From the NCBI GenBank assembly GCA_037576195.1, contig CM075101.1, forward strand, positions 46,128,001-46,192,000: DNA of 64,000 bases, given 5' to 3'. Each line of letters opens with the position of its first letter. Position 1 is the first letter of the stretch. This document shows positions 34,501 to 47,299 of this stretch, one piece after another. Under the pieces are notes generated by a model. The model was not told the origin of the DNA. It made no database searches and worked only from the letters and a program-made list of their open reading frames with translations. The position numbers were made by a program, and so were the translations under genes. The DNA comes from Phytoseiulus persimilis. Its lineage: Eukaryota; Arthropoda; Arachnida; Mesostigmata; Phytoseiidae.

Positions 34501-37500
34501 TAATCCCTGAGGGCGATCGCCGTCTCGAAGGATGATGGGAAGTTCGCGCGGATGTAGTCATTTCAGGAGGCTCTCAGCTCGTGAACAGGTTCAAGTGAAG
34601 CCGGCCTCTTCAAGGAGCGGGTTGGTCGCCGAGCAAAAGCGTTACTCTCCTGAATCAAACCAAAAAGTTTCTCCCCCTCCCCCCAAGCCTATGTCATGAC
34701 GCGACGGTTTATGAATGTCTCCAAGGAAAATGTTTACGATCTAGTGTAGCTTCTCTCCTCGCGAGTTGTCGCTTCTCCGCACGGTCGTCGATGCGCTCGG
34801 GGCATCCCGGTGCGCCTTTCCAACAGAAGTTTTCTGAGAGAACAGCCCCATTCTCCGATCAGGACGGAGTGAGACAAGAACGACATCGCTGAGCGATTCT
34901 GGAGCCTCCCCGAAGCGCAGCTCCGAGCCTCTCCCCAGAAACGATGTCCCCAGGTTAACACAAGCGCAGAATAATTTATGACGCTTGAAAGTACTCTGTG
35001 CTTGCATATTCCCCGCGTTCTCTCCATCTCAGATTTCCTTACGAACACATTGGTTTGTCGCTAGACTCGATGGGTAACCGAGTGGTTGGCGGGAACTCAA
35101 ACCGCGATTTTTTTTCCCAACCGCGAGTTGTCCGCCCGGCTCAAGCGGCTGTCCGACAGAACTCCCCTCCCGAGCAAAAATTGTCCCGGCGGATGATTCT
35201 CCAGCACAGGAGTCTGCAACCGGAGTCGACCGGAGCGTTTTTCTCTCCCGGACACCTCCTCATCGATGGGATGCGGTCGAATGTTTTTTCGGGGAGGAGC
35301 TCAACCGGGACTGCATGGAGGTTTCTGAGAAGAGAACAGCAGGACGGCGTTCACACTTTCAGAAATTTGTCGGTGGGCCGAAAGAACGCGTGTCGTGTCC
35401 GTGTTTCCGTCACGCATTCCGTCGAGGATGAAGCGAGATGCGACGAAAGAGAACGTGTTCCGATCGCAACGCATGATTTGCATTCCGTCAACCAGGCGGC
35501 GGTTTTACTTGAGGCGCAGCGAGTCGTGTCCTTAATCCGGTGCGCCTGATCGTCCTCCCGTTCAACGGGCCCTTTTCCTCTCAGTGTTAGCGTCCGCCTT
35601 AGTAGTTCGTTCGTTCGGTTGGTCTGAAGTGTGTGCTTTATGAAGATTGTAAAGTTTGAAACTCAATCAGATGCTCTACGACCCGGAACCCGCCGTCCAC
35701 GGCGGCCGCGGCGCCGGCGGAGTTGTTCCGCATTCGTGAGCCAGCGTCTGATCTCAGATTTTTTTCGGCATTTTTCGTATCTCCAACTCCCGAGACGTCG
35801 TCGTCGCCAACGCCGCTCTCACCAGGCATATCTCAGAAAGTTTCAACACTCTTCGAGACGCCCCCTCGGTCCTGTAGCTCCTCCTGGATCTCGATGAGGA
35901 TTTCCCCGAACTTTGCAGAAGCCATCGCGTTCGTTGGATAGCGGTGCAGACGTCAACTATGCATCGCCGGAAGGAGCATCCACGAACACGGGTGGCTCGT
36001 CGAGATGCGGTCGGATAAAAAAGGAGGGTGGAAGCAAGCTGGGGAAAAAATGTGAGCGCACAAACCTACTGTGTAATGGGTAGTCCGGGATCACGTATTC
36101 CGAGTTATTTGGTTGCACGCGGTCGTTGCACACAACTTGCTTCCGTTATCTCTATGAGCTACTAACAACTGCGTCACGTTTCCAAAAACGTCGTATTCCT
36201 TTTTACATCCTCGGGCACGAGCACATCCAGAGCACAATTTCCCTCTGCCTTCCGTCCCCTCTATGGGCCGGCCGCTCCTCCGAACACCGGGAGCAACGAT
36301 GCCAGCAGCGGAACTTTCGACCACGGAAACTTCCCGGCGTCCACTTGAAGCTCCGATGCCGGATGCACTCGATCACGCTCACATCCGCCGGTTGGTCAAA
36401 CGCGAACTGATGAAACTCCGATCGTGCCGGCAACGTTCAGCCGTCAAACACGATGACGACTGTGATCAGATCGTCGATTCCTCTCTGTCCACTCGAATTG
36501 CTTGCTTTGCTCGTTGGCTTGCTTGCTGGCGGGATGGATCTGAGGAGTCAGGAGAGAGGCGCGGAAGGGAGTTGAACAACCTCCACCCGAGGGAAAGGGC
36601 CCCTAGCGGGGAAAGGGAACCGGGTGAGAGATCCGAACTTTACATGACCACCAGCCTCTGGAAGAAAAGCCCGCGATTCCACGAACCGATGGATTTCTCA
36701 GAGCCGCTGACGGAACGGGTGCATCCGGTCCCCCCTAAGAGTAATTAGGAAACGGATCGGCGGAATCGTCGCAGGTGACTCCCCACTCCGAGCTGTGATC
36801 CCGAGCAAGTGAGCTCCACGGCAGGGGAAGGGAGCGAGACGCGCGGTGCGAATCCCCCGACACAAAATGGCGACGGGTGGGGTGGCTCCTTTGTGAGGGA
36901 GGGCGAGACGAACTCATTGAAGGAGGGTAAAGATGTGTTCCGACTGTCGGGCAGGAATGGGATAGACCCGCATCCTGGAGGGCGGCCAACTGCCGGCATT
37001 GCGGGGTTTAGTGACCTGGGGCCTTTTGGGGGCGACAAGAGGGGGGGGGCGGCTTTTTGGAGGGGAATATCCGGATCGGAGGAAGTCGGGGTTGAGAGGG
37101 AGTGTGTGGTATTTTTATACCACCGCCTCACTACATGTAGCCGATGGGGAGGATGCCCACTATACGAGAGGTTCCAATTCAAATCCCGCCAATCCAGCCG
37201 ATTGTATACGCGGTCGAGCTTGTGACGCTGTCCCACAGAATCTTCGCTGCACGACCCTTCTCGAAAGTGAAGACGGTCGAAGGCTGAGCTTTGGACAAAC
37301 TCTACGGATTTGAGTATGTTGTCTCCGCCGTCCCTTTGTGATGCAGAACAGCGGCGTTTTTCTGTTCCGAGCGTTGACGGCCGCCGCCGAGCTTCGCAGA
37401 CTGAGTGAATGTTGGAGATGCGGATCCCTGTTGAAACCTCCCGTGAAGGGTGGCCTGTAGCGCTTTCGGGAGAGAGTAACTAGTATCTGAACTTTTGACT

Positions 37501-39352
37501 CGCTGGATGCAGAAGTGATTGTCGTCGATTTGTGTCCCACGGTGCAGCCTACTCCCTGAATTTGGAGACGAGTTTCCAGTCGACACAAACCGCCTGAGCG
37601 GATCGCAGACGATTCTGTTGAACATCCTTGTTCCTGTTGAACATGAAGGAAGGCAATGACCTCATTGCAGGGTGCGCTCGCGGGTGAGGCCTTGGATTGC
37701 TCAAGTTTCCCCGGTGCTCAACGGATTCCCCATGACTCCGTATCGGAGACCTCTGGTCTGAGGAGTGAGCGGTGGTTTCTCACTGCGAGACAATGCCTCG
37801 AACTCGATGCGAGCTCCACTGAACTTTCGCCACGATCGATCCCTCGAGATGAAACCACATGACTTCCCTTCTCTGATTCACGAAACACCACACTTCCCGC
37901 GCTGTTCCCGCTCAGGCTTCGAGGAGCTCGGGAGGCATTCATTTTGATCCAAGATCACGATGCAACTCGGAGGATGTCGCCCTCGGAGGGATGCGGACTG
38001 TCCCCTCAGCCCCCCCCCCTCTCCCTGCTCGATCTCCCCAATGCTCAGGAATGTAGGCCGACTCCTCATCAATCAGCGCAGAAGCTCAAACAGGTTGTTC
38101 ATTGCTGCTCACTGACGCTGCCACTGACGTCAACGATACCGTTTCCCAGATATCGGAAGATACGAAACGATCGATTCCACGCTAATTAAATGTCACTTCG
38201 TCGCCCTCGTCTCCTGTGTCGACGCAGGAGCCCGCGCCTCGGCATCTTCATCAGGGATCTTCATTATTTGACGATTAAACTAATTGTTCGCTTCGCTGAA
38301 ATTCGGTTTTGAGGATTCGCGGCTTTGTACTATGTCTCCTGCTCCGTCCCGGCGGGAGAAGGGAGGGAGCGAGGCTGTGAGACGGATGACGCGCACGGGA
38401 GACCCTCAGCAGCGATGGCGGAAACACGGGCTTGCTGCGGGGCAACGGCGGCACTGACAAGAATCCGACGGAACGAAACGTCACGAAATTAGGATGGTGG
38501 CAGATCCCGGACCAAACGATACGGGATCGTAGCCGGGAAACGATATGGAGCCGAAAGACGACGCAGAGACGGAGGGGAATCGGTGGAGGAGCGCGATATC
38601 GGTCCGGGGAGATAATTCGGAGAAGGAGGCGATGTTTCAAAATAGAGGAGGGAGCGTTCCCGACCGGAGGAGGCCGATAATTAAAACGCTCTGGGAACTT
38701 GTTGGCGGAAGAGGGCAATAGTAGAGGGGACAAGGCGGGAACACCGCGTTTCCAATACAGCTCTCCTCATCTCTTGGATCGGTGGTTTCGAGCAAACAGA
38801 AAATCGAGGCGCCCCTGTTCTTTCTTTAAAGATGTGCTCTTTAGTGGTCAGCTAGTTCGCGAGGCTGGAGAAGGGCGAGCCAGAAGGAACTATGGGAAGA
38901 ACTGAGTAGAGGAGCCAGCAGCAGTTGAGGAGGAAACTCTGACAAAACGCAGGTGTTGACTTGGCCTTCCTTCGACCGTTTGTCAAGAGAGAGCAAGTGG
39001 GAAATTTTTCAGACGTCTCCAAAAGCGCAGCAGGGCGGCTCGACCCTCAACTAAGGACTGCGCTGTCCACTGAAAGGCTCGAGGAGGACCGCGACCGGGA
39101 ACCGCGATGAAGGGAACGGACAGGAGGGCCCGAAAAGAACGTCGGGAGCAGCCCCCGCGGCGCGAGGGCCAGGGGCAGTGGAATGAAACGACGTCCACCA
39201 ACACCATCCTATGAATGCCCCGTAGCTTCGCTGCTCCGAACACCCGCTCCCACCCTTGTTGTTCGGACCCTCGTAATCGTAGCTCGCACGGGACATCATG
39301 CGAAAATTTCGTAAAACTCGGAGAAAATTTCCGTGGTAAAAAAAAAACTGTC

Positions 39353-39480
39353 ATGGCTGCGGGCGCGTTAACGAACGCTACGGGCGTGTTGGCACCAAAG
39401 CCGGCAGCTAAGACCCCGAGGGTCGTTTTCGACTCCCCGGTTCGCGAGATCCTGTCGAAGAAGAAACGGAGTCGCTTTCG
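39353..39480 (+). CDS. Candidate first exon of the small unknown gene (copy 2)
   Basis: Base-for-base repeat of the 26955-27082 candidate within the second copy of the duplicated block. Probably the same locus seen twice, not a paralogue. Confidence 0.22.
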
Positions 39481-39731
39481 GTGAGCTGGATTCCTCGTGC
39501 AGTGACCTAATTCCGAACGATCGATGAACACCCTCTTTCCGGATGAGTTTCATCGCAGACTCCCATCGGATTAGGCGGCACGGGTCCGATAAAACTCTCC
39601 GGCGGCGGAACGCTCCCAGGCATACCGAGGACGTTCGGGCTCCCCGATCTGCATCTGAAAACAAAAGCAAACCTTCGGGCTGCATCATATTTTTCGCGAT
39701 TCCGTGAGTTGTTGCACTCCCCGGAACTCAG

Positions 39732-39930
39732 GACGAGTTTCAAAGCCGGGCTCCCGCTCCGCGAAATCCACCACGCGGTTAAACGAGGAAATACCCGACG
39801 CCACGAGAACCGCGAGGCGTTCGACGAGACGGAATCAAGGACAGGCTCGCAAAGGTCCCATGCATTGGCAACTTCCGAGTGCGTTTACACGGCCGTTGGT
39901 TTTGCGCCGCAAGCCGCACACCGGACTTGA
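39732..39930 (+). CDS. Candidate second exon of the small unknown gene (copy 2)
   Basis: Repeat of the 27334-27532 candidate, with the same acceptor, phase and TGA stop. It is listed so that the duplicated model is recognised as one gene at most. Confidence 0.2.
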
Positions 39931-42900
39931 GAGTGCTTCACGCATATTCCCACTGAAAACTCGGAATATCAGCACAGCGAATGATGGAGGCCAGACAGGG
40001 AATGAGATCGACGGAACAAAAAGAGGATTCGCGGCTCTCATGCGAGGAATGCCGAGGGAGCAAACATGATTGAGCCGCTCTCGTCTCCGATAAGAGAACT
40101 ATGTTGTTCCCGAACGGGAAGCAAGTTCCGGGAAGCACGTGAGTGCGCACGAGGACTCATGGGCGTGTGGCTCCTCGTTGAGAGCGGCGTAATGAGCGAT
40201 TCCCCGAATGTTCCACAAAGAGGGACAGGAAGGTCGCGCGACGAGCAGGCCTTCGGCGAAGCCACGGTCTGAATGGGCTCCGATTCTCGGAGATGGAAAC
40301 GGAAGGTGAAACTCCGGTTCTTCGATTCAGATGGTTATTTTTTTTTTATCCTCGCACACCGTGTGCCGCAGAGTCGACAGTGAACTATTCAAGACTCTGC
40401 GCCATTTTTGGATCGACTCAGCCGAAGGACGTCGCTGCGACCGTCACGAGGCGTGACCTCCAACAAGAACCGAAAACGACTCCGAGCATTGATCCCATGA
40501 TCCCTTGGTACTACGTGGTATCCGTATGTCGCATGCGTGGATTCTGGACCCTTGAGAAGGAGGCAAAATGAGATGGACAGATCTCGCTGGGCTCAGCGAA
40601 GGTGAGAGAATTACCGGTCTCATCCCGTTCCGGTACCGATTTCCAGGGGCGGGACGGAATACCGATACGTCGAGAGTGCCGCTCTCGGCGCCACAGCGTT
40701 CGAGTTGCCAAGTACCTTCCGCTGCCGCTACCATTTTACTTTGGGAGGGATTCCCCATGGTCCCCGTTCTTTCCGGACGATCGAAGACTCTGAAGCGCTG
40801 CCTCAGAAACTCGAACGTTACTCGCGGAAGGCGTCACCTCAAAACCCAGTCGTTTGATCGGTCTCGCCTCCCTGATAAATCGAGTACTGAGGTGCTACAG
40901 GTGAGCTGACCAACGCTTGTCAAGCTGGACAGTCGACCTGCCATGTGGCATTCCCAGGCTACAGGCGAAAACGGATGTGCGTCAGCGACTGCTCATCTCT
41001 GAGGTACAAAAACTCGCGTGGCACTCTTCCAGATGGCTGGCCCGTTCCGTTGGTCGAGGCTTCCATCGATCTTGTTCAGCTGGAGGGATCTGTGCCCCCG
41101 CTCGTGCCGAGCCGCCGTCTACGGGAACATACGGAGCGCAGGCAGCTATCGGCGGATCCGTCCGTCCGGTCAAGGCTTACGATGTTCTTCCGTAACCCTG
41201 CGTAGGCAGTCCACGTATGCGACCGAGCAGACTAACTGAGCGGAGGCCATCTCCCGGGTTCGTGCTAGCTCGATCTACCGATCAGTGTTCTTTTTTCACG
41301 ACATGCGTAAGACGATGGAAGTTTCCGGCAAACTCCCTTTTCATGATCCCGGACCCGACCGACGCACGATGTGCATACAAACTACCGATGGACACGAGTC
41401 GGAGGTTTTCCTCGGAGGCTCGAATCGGTCCAGATCGCTGCCCTGGAACAATGCGTCTGGCATCTCGGAACGGAAAGCTCTCGCCGCGAACTACGATGGA
41501 GTTTCCGATAAGAGCGCACAGCGAACTCAATTGCGGAACATTCATGGCGAAGTGTTTCGAATTCACGGACATAATCGCGGTGGAAAGCACCGAGCTCATC
41601 CCTCTCTGTTTTACTTCGAACAGACTATCTCTACACAGTTGGAGCTGCTCTGGCCCGAGGGTCGAGTAGCAACGGACGGCTAACCAAGTCGAGCTCCTCT
41701 CAAATTCGGCTCTGTAGCAGAGCAGCGTTAATCCCGCGGCATCGAAGATGCTGGACGATCGTTACCCGTAGAGGGAAAAAAAGCTGACCTCCCAGGAGGA
41801 GATCGAGATCAATGGCGTATCCGGGAGGAAGACTTTCATCCGCGCCATGGGGCTCCGTGTCGATGGTTATCATCATCGACTGCCCACCCCCTCGAGGAGA
41901 TGTAAAAATTGTCTCGCCGCCCTCTCCCCCCATCCTGATTACGTGATTATGTTTCCGAGGATAGGAGTATCCTGTTGTGTTTATTTTCTGTAGTGAACTC
42001 ATCGATCTCCTCTCGGCCCAAACACTCCTGTTCAACGGTCCAGAGCGTGCCCGGGCAAGGAACTCAAATCAGAAGCTGCTCGTCCCGGTTCATGTGGTTC
42101 TACCCCTGCCCCGGGCCCCTCGGCAACGGTTCTCCTCTGGCCCATGAGAATCACTGTAACTGAACCGGAAGTTAACACAGGCGAGAGGCGGAGCGCTTCA
42201 GGTAAGTTGCGATAACGTTGTCGAAATTCAATTCCCATCCTCCTCCCTTATTCTTCCCAAGCATCGCAAGTGACAGGTCAAGATGTCACGACCGAACGGT
42301 GAACGCGAACGCGTGTCATATTCTGTTCTTGTAAGGAGTCATTTCTCCCTGTTTCGCGTGAACTACTCGAGGGACTTGGAACTCGGAGCGGGAATGCGGG
42401 AACACGGGGGTGGTTCTTGAATCACCCGGATATTCCGGCCCCGAACAGCGTTGGTCACGGGTCCATGATGCTGAACATGATCCTCATGTATGCATGGTTA
42501 TTATTCACGATTTCCATGACGTTACTGTACCGCAGGCGGCGAAGTGATTGATTGATCAGTCAGAACGTCCCGCATGACCTGAAATCCTGTCATAGCAAGA
42601 GCTCCTCGACCTATTATCTGGAAACGTTCGTCCGAGTGCTCTCTTCCTCCGCTTACGGCCGGAAGGAAAGTTTTCGCGCACACGCAACACAGAAAAACAT
42701 GATGCGGTGTTTCCGCGCTCGACAGGAAAATTTGACGCAGACAGCTCGGATATTGCAACGGTTTGGGCCGAGCGTAGTTTATTGTGAGACCTCGAACAAT
42801 GTTACACAATCCGAGGACGTGTCTCGCTGTGTGCACAAACGTTACAGAGCCTCCTACCGTCCGCGGCTCGCTCATCGCCCTCCTGGTGAATATAGTCATG

Positions 42901-43956
42901 AGTAGTTGCGGATTAGAAGGAGCTGAAGTTGTACACCGAGCCTCGATGAATAAGTGATTCGGTGAGTAATGAGCGATCGGCTAAATGGGCATGGCGATTC
43001 ACACGCTGCCGAATCCCTGATTTCTCGAAACCGATGCGCGATCCGGCGGTGCTGCGATTCTTGCGAAGGATTCTGGGCTTGTCAATCGATCCGGTGATGT
43101 CGATGCTTGGGATCGAGCGAGTCTGAGAACTCGAGTCGAACCCATACGCGAAGTACATCTTGTTTTCATCTCTCTGTGAGCTTTGCGAACCCCCCTCCCC
43201 CCCCCCCCTCTCCCGATGGGAGCGATCGTGGACCTGTTCTGAGAGGATCATCAGAACGCGAGGAGAGGAAATGACAGGTTCCAACAGAAAGAGCGACGAC
43301 AGAAGCGCGAAAATGGCGACCCCGGTAACTAATGGGGTCAACAAGTGCAATCGACGGCCGCGAACTGGAAAGACCGTTGAGAATTATCGTTCAGAGCCGC
43401 TGCGAACTTTGAACGCCGCGGCCCTACAGTTCAGAAGCAGACGAACTGTTCCAGATCTCTTTTTGGGTCATCGTCACATCTATGGACATCCACGGTGTGA
43501 TTCGTATGCAAAAAGCGAACACCCGAGCAAAGAGAAACTCCTCGCCAGTTTGATTAAGGAGATTGGCGTCGGTGGCGGCGGCAATTCAAGAAGACGAAAC
43601 TAGTCGACCAGTGAAGCGTTCGCGAGAAGAGCGGAGGCTCGACGGTGCACCACCATGCAATACCATTTTGGATAACGAAGCCAGCCAGACGAGGGAAGCG
43701 GAGACGCTCCGGCGGAGGGATAAAATAGAAGTGGGACGAATGAAACTCCAGAGTGTCGTTTCACAACAAGAGCCAATCCAACGAACGGGACGAGATCGCG
43801 CAGCCTCAAGCACAGACGGAGAGAAAGAGCGAGATTCCGATTCGATGATGACTCAGCGTCGGAGGCGAAGCTCGTGAGGTTTGCCTCGTTCCCGGGAGAG
43901 GTTGACAAGGTTGACTGGGGAAGAGACGCTGCCGGGACGACGACGGCTGGCTGGCC

Positions 43957-43975
43957 GGTCGGTCGGTCGGTCGGT
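43957..43975. repeat. GGTC tetranucleotide microsatellite
   Basis: Four complete GGTC units plus a partial one, about 60 bases beyond the end of duplicated copy 2. It matches the repeat at 18833-18850. Confidence 0.85.
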
Positions 43976-44745
43976 TGCATGGGAGCGCGATTGCTCCCTT
44001 TTGCTAATGAATCGAAACCAACAAGGATCGAACTGGAGTGCGATTGTCTTCCTCCGGCCGTTCTCCTCCCTCAGTTTGGAGCGAGCTCCTCACACCCCTC
44101 TGATGTCCAGATAGATCGACGGAGTTCGCGAGGGGCCGTTGCGAGAGAGGAAGCAGCCGCAAACGCATTTATATGCAAAACAGATTCGCTCACAACTGCT
44201 CACCGCTGCCAGCAGGGATCTCCTCTTTCTGTTTTCCACCCGCCGCCGGCTCGCGTGCGGACTATGAGGAGGAGACTAAGGAGATAACACAGTGGACCAG
44301 AGCAAAAAGCTCCTCTCACGGGCGGTTCCTGCTTCAAAGTTAATGGCGCAAAACGCTACGAACGACCAGCCAGATAGTCACAGCGACCAGGCGAGCGTGA
44401 AGAGCCGCAAGCCGTGCGGGATCACCCGGCCTGCCGACCTTACGCAGCAGGCCTCGCGGCGGCGTGTGCCATCCGGCGACGACGCGCGAACCAAAGGGAC
44501 CTCATGTCCGGCCAGCGGCATTAACACCGTCTTCTCTCCACCTCACCTCGGTGACTCACTGGGACCGGTTCTCGGGAAAAAGCAGCGCCGCCGCCCGTGT
44601 GTCGGGTTCATCTTGTTCGGCGCGCCTCCTCTGGGCGCATCCGTTTTCGCCGTCGCCTCATCGCTCAGGCTCTGTGCCACTTCAGTAGGCTGGCCAATAC
44701 TCGGACTCGAAGCTCTGCGTCCTACAGCTGGGCCGCAAGGCCGCC

Positions 44746-44776
44746 CCGGAGCCTCGGTCCCGGAGCCTCGGTCCCG
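44746..44776. repeat. 14-bp tandem repeat, two copies
   Basis: The unit CCCGGAGCCTCGGT is present twice in tandem, followed by a partial third. It lies in non-coding DNA and illustrates local slippage. Confidence 0.75.
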
Positions 44777-46734
44777 GAATCCACGCCGGCAGTCTCATCT
44801 TTCGAAGCCGCTTTCGATTCCAGGCTCTGCCGCGCCGCCAACAGGAACCTGTGGACAAAGTCATCATCACCTTCTCCTCGAGAGTCTGTCGCGAGATTTT
44901 CCGCCGAATCACGCGAATAGACGGGGACGACAACCCCGGTGCTTTGTCAAGTTCCATGCCGGGCAACGGAAATTCCGAGAGAACGGATTGGGTTCCCGCT
45001 TGATGACGTAACATTCCGTTGACTAATAGCTGCGTGAGGAGCGCGCCAAACGGGAGCTCCTCGCGGGAACCAGACGTCGAGAACCAAGGAATCGGACGGG
45101 CATGAAAAATGGAACCGAGCGTGGGAAGCGCACGTTCCCGGGACCCTCATCCCGTTTCCCCCAGCTCGACGTGAACTGGATGGAGAGGAGTCATTTGATC
45201 CTGCTTCCGGCAAGTTTGAGGCGGTATCATCGGCAGATATTTCATGATGCATCCAAAGAACATTCTGAAACATATGCTGCGATGATGAGCTCCGGAAGTC
45301 CTGATAACATCGTCATGTTCACCCAACAGGTCATTGCTCCAAATAGCCATCCCAACAGCCTGCGAGGAACTCGAGTCAGAGTTCCCCGCGTTTCGCCAGC
45401 GTGTTGATCCATGCTCGTCGATTTTCACGGCCTGACAGTAGGCAGGAAAACCCACGATCAGTAGTTGGCTGACTGATCAGGAAACTGGAGAGGTTTATGG
45501 GGTGGATCGGAGCATGCCCAGAATTGCGGGGGTTCCCGCTCTGCTCAACCCGATGGATTCGGCGCCCGAATTTCCCACCTCAGGACGCACCCAAACCGAG
45601 GAGGTCGAAATCATCTCTCGAGGAACCGCTGGTGGAAACCGAATGAACCCGGCTGGATCGGGTCTTTTATGATCAGAAACCCTCATCTCTAGCACGTCGT
45701 CGAGGTTTTCATGAAATTTTCTGCCGCAACGCTCAATGAAATTCCTCGGAAAATTGTTTTGGATGTTGGACCCTCGGAAGAACCCAACGGAAACACCGGC
45801 CAGACGCTCGGAAACGGAAAATCGCGAAACAACAGGAGGTAAGGGAACAAGAGAGAATTTCATCGGCGGTGGAGTGTGAACGGCATTCCGAACCCTCACT
45901 CCCCGCCCGCCGGTGAGCGTTTTCCTGGAATGACCGTCATAACTATCAATTCAACGGCCGAAAAAAGGGAATACTACTCGTCGAGTGGGCAGTCAACGTG
46001 AAATTCTCCGCGTTTACGCCACCCGTCTGCTACGGCCGCCGAGGCGCCTCCACGACTGCTTGCTGACCGAGTCCTGGAGCGGAAAGCGCCGAATCGCCGA
46101 AAGCGCCGAAGGAAAACGAAGAAATCCTCTCCCGCAGGGGAACTCGGCAAAATTCATTCATGATGTACGGGAACTCATTCATGGTGAGAACTTGTTGCCG
46201 AGATCGGATTCGGGAGATTCGAGTGATCTCGAGTCGCTCAAAAGCGCGAACATCGACGATAATAGCTCCAGGCTTGAACCTCGCAGAAAGCTTTCCGGAG
46301 GAAGCGTGCTCCCGAGACCATGGGGCCGGGGGCGAGACGAGCTTTTGTTGCCTCTCCAGGATGCGGAACGAGTTCGCAACAAAACAGAAACGTGCCCTCA
46401 TGACGAGGAATTTGAGTGGAGCCTCTCACTTGAACGATCATCGAGAGATTCCTCGAAGCGCTAATCGCAGCGGAAAATATCGTCGCTCGCTCCAGAGGCG
46501 CTTCGTGTGTTTTTCTCGAGAGGAGCGCGGAAGGGGGCGTGGTCTGTGGAATCACTTCTAGGATAATTCCCGAGAAATGAAGGTCCTCGCGCGGGGATTT
46601 CGTTCTGGGAAGAGCGATGGGGTCGTCCGACAAGCGTACTGTACCCAGAATCGTTCGCCGTGCATCTCTCGGAGAATCTGTGGCGGGGAGAGAAAATTGA
46701 GAGCTTCCTTGAAATTCCTTGAGATTCTATTTTT

Positions 46735-46985
46735 TAGTCTCCTCCTGTTTCGATGTCGTGACTCTCCCCCCCCCCCTCCCTCCCCGTTTTTGCCTCAGGT
46801 CGTACCGCCACCTTCCCTGTTGCTGCTCCTCCTTCCCCATCACTCTCTTACCCTAGCGTCCTCTCATGCCCCCCCCCCCCTTTCTCCCCGGTCTGCTCCT
46901 CAATCTCCGAGGAATAGTCCCCCGATGCCGAGTTTCTTTCTCTCGTGCAATTCTCCGCCGTTGTCCTTTTTTTTCCCTCCTCGAT
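46735..46985. repeat. Pyrimidine-rich tract
   Basis: About 250 bases with strong C/T bias on the plus strand and several C runs. The lack of purines removes stop codons and produces spurious Pro/Ser/Leu-rich frames. Confidence 0.7.
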
Positions 46986-47280
46986 AACTCTTCCAGTCGT
47001 TTATTTCTACTAGACCAGACGACCTTGAAGCATGAGCGTCGGAAAACGGCGACGGCAGAAGAGAAGTGGGGGTCTTTCAGATAGATGGTTTCGTTTTCTG
47101 ACTCCGACTCTCCGTAGCGGAACCCAGTAGACTCCCAGGATTGAGAAGAAATAAACTGAAATCGACCGTGAGATCATTCTTGTTGGACACGACCGCGTCT
47201 GAGCTGACTGCCTGTTACCCTGCGTGTGCGTGGAGTCCTTCAGATGATCGGGTCCTCGTGTTCGAAAATATTCAATAATT

Positions 47281-47299
47281 CCCCCCCCCCCCCCCCCCC
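47281..47299. repeat. Poly-C run of 19
   Basis: Nineteen C in a row on the plus strand in gene-free DNA. The count is likely uncertain. Confidence 0.95.

Larger units (their letters stand above)
31501..43898. repeat. 12.4-kb direct duplication, copy 2
   Basis: Repeats 19103-31499 at offset 12398, or 12399 after the poly-C length difference (12 C here, 11 in copy 1). Downstream of 43898 the sequence becomes unique. Nothing in it should be counted as additional gene content. Merging the copies would shorten the true locus by about 12.4 kb. Confidence 0.95.

Noticed and set aside
19103-43898. Genuine recent segmental or transposon-borne duplication
   Set aside because: No terminal repeats, target-site duplications or mobile-element proteins. 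The boundary coincides with the single N and the copies appear identical, so a contig overlap is simpler.
43899-44287. Possible tRNA-like B-box (AGTTCGATCC on the minus strand near 44025-44034)
   Set aside because: No complementary T-stem, A-box or acceptor stem could be formed around it.
44343-44570. Hydrophilic frame with a KPCGITRP segment faintly like CAP-Gly-protein N-termini
   Set aside because: Weak start context, competing frames, only a moderate donor, and no CAP-Gly exon seen in the window.
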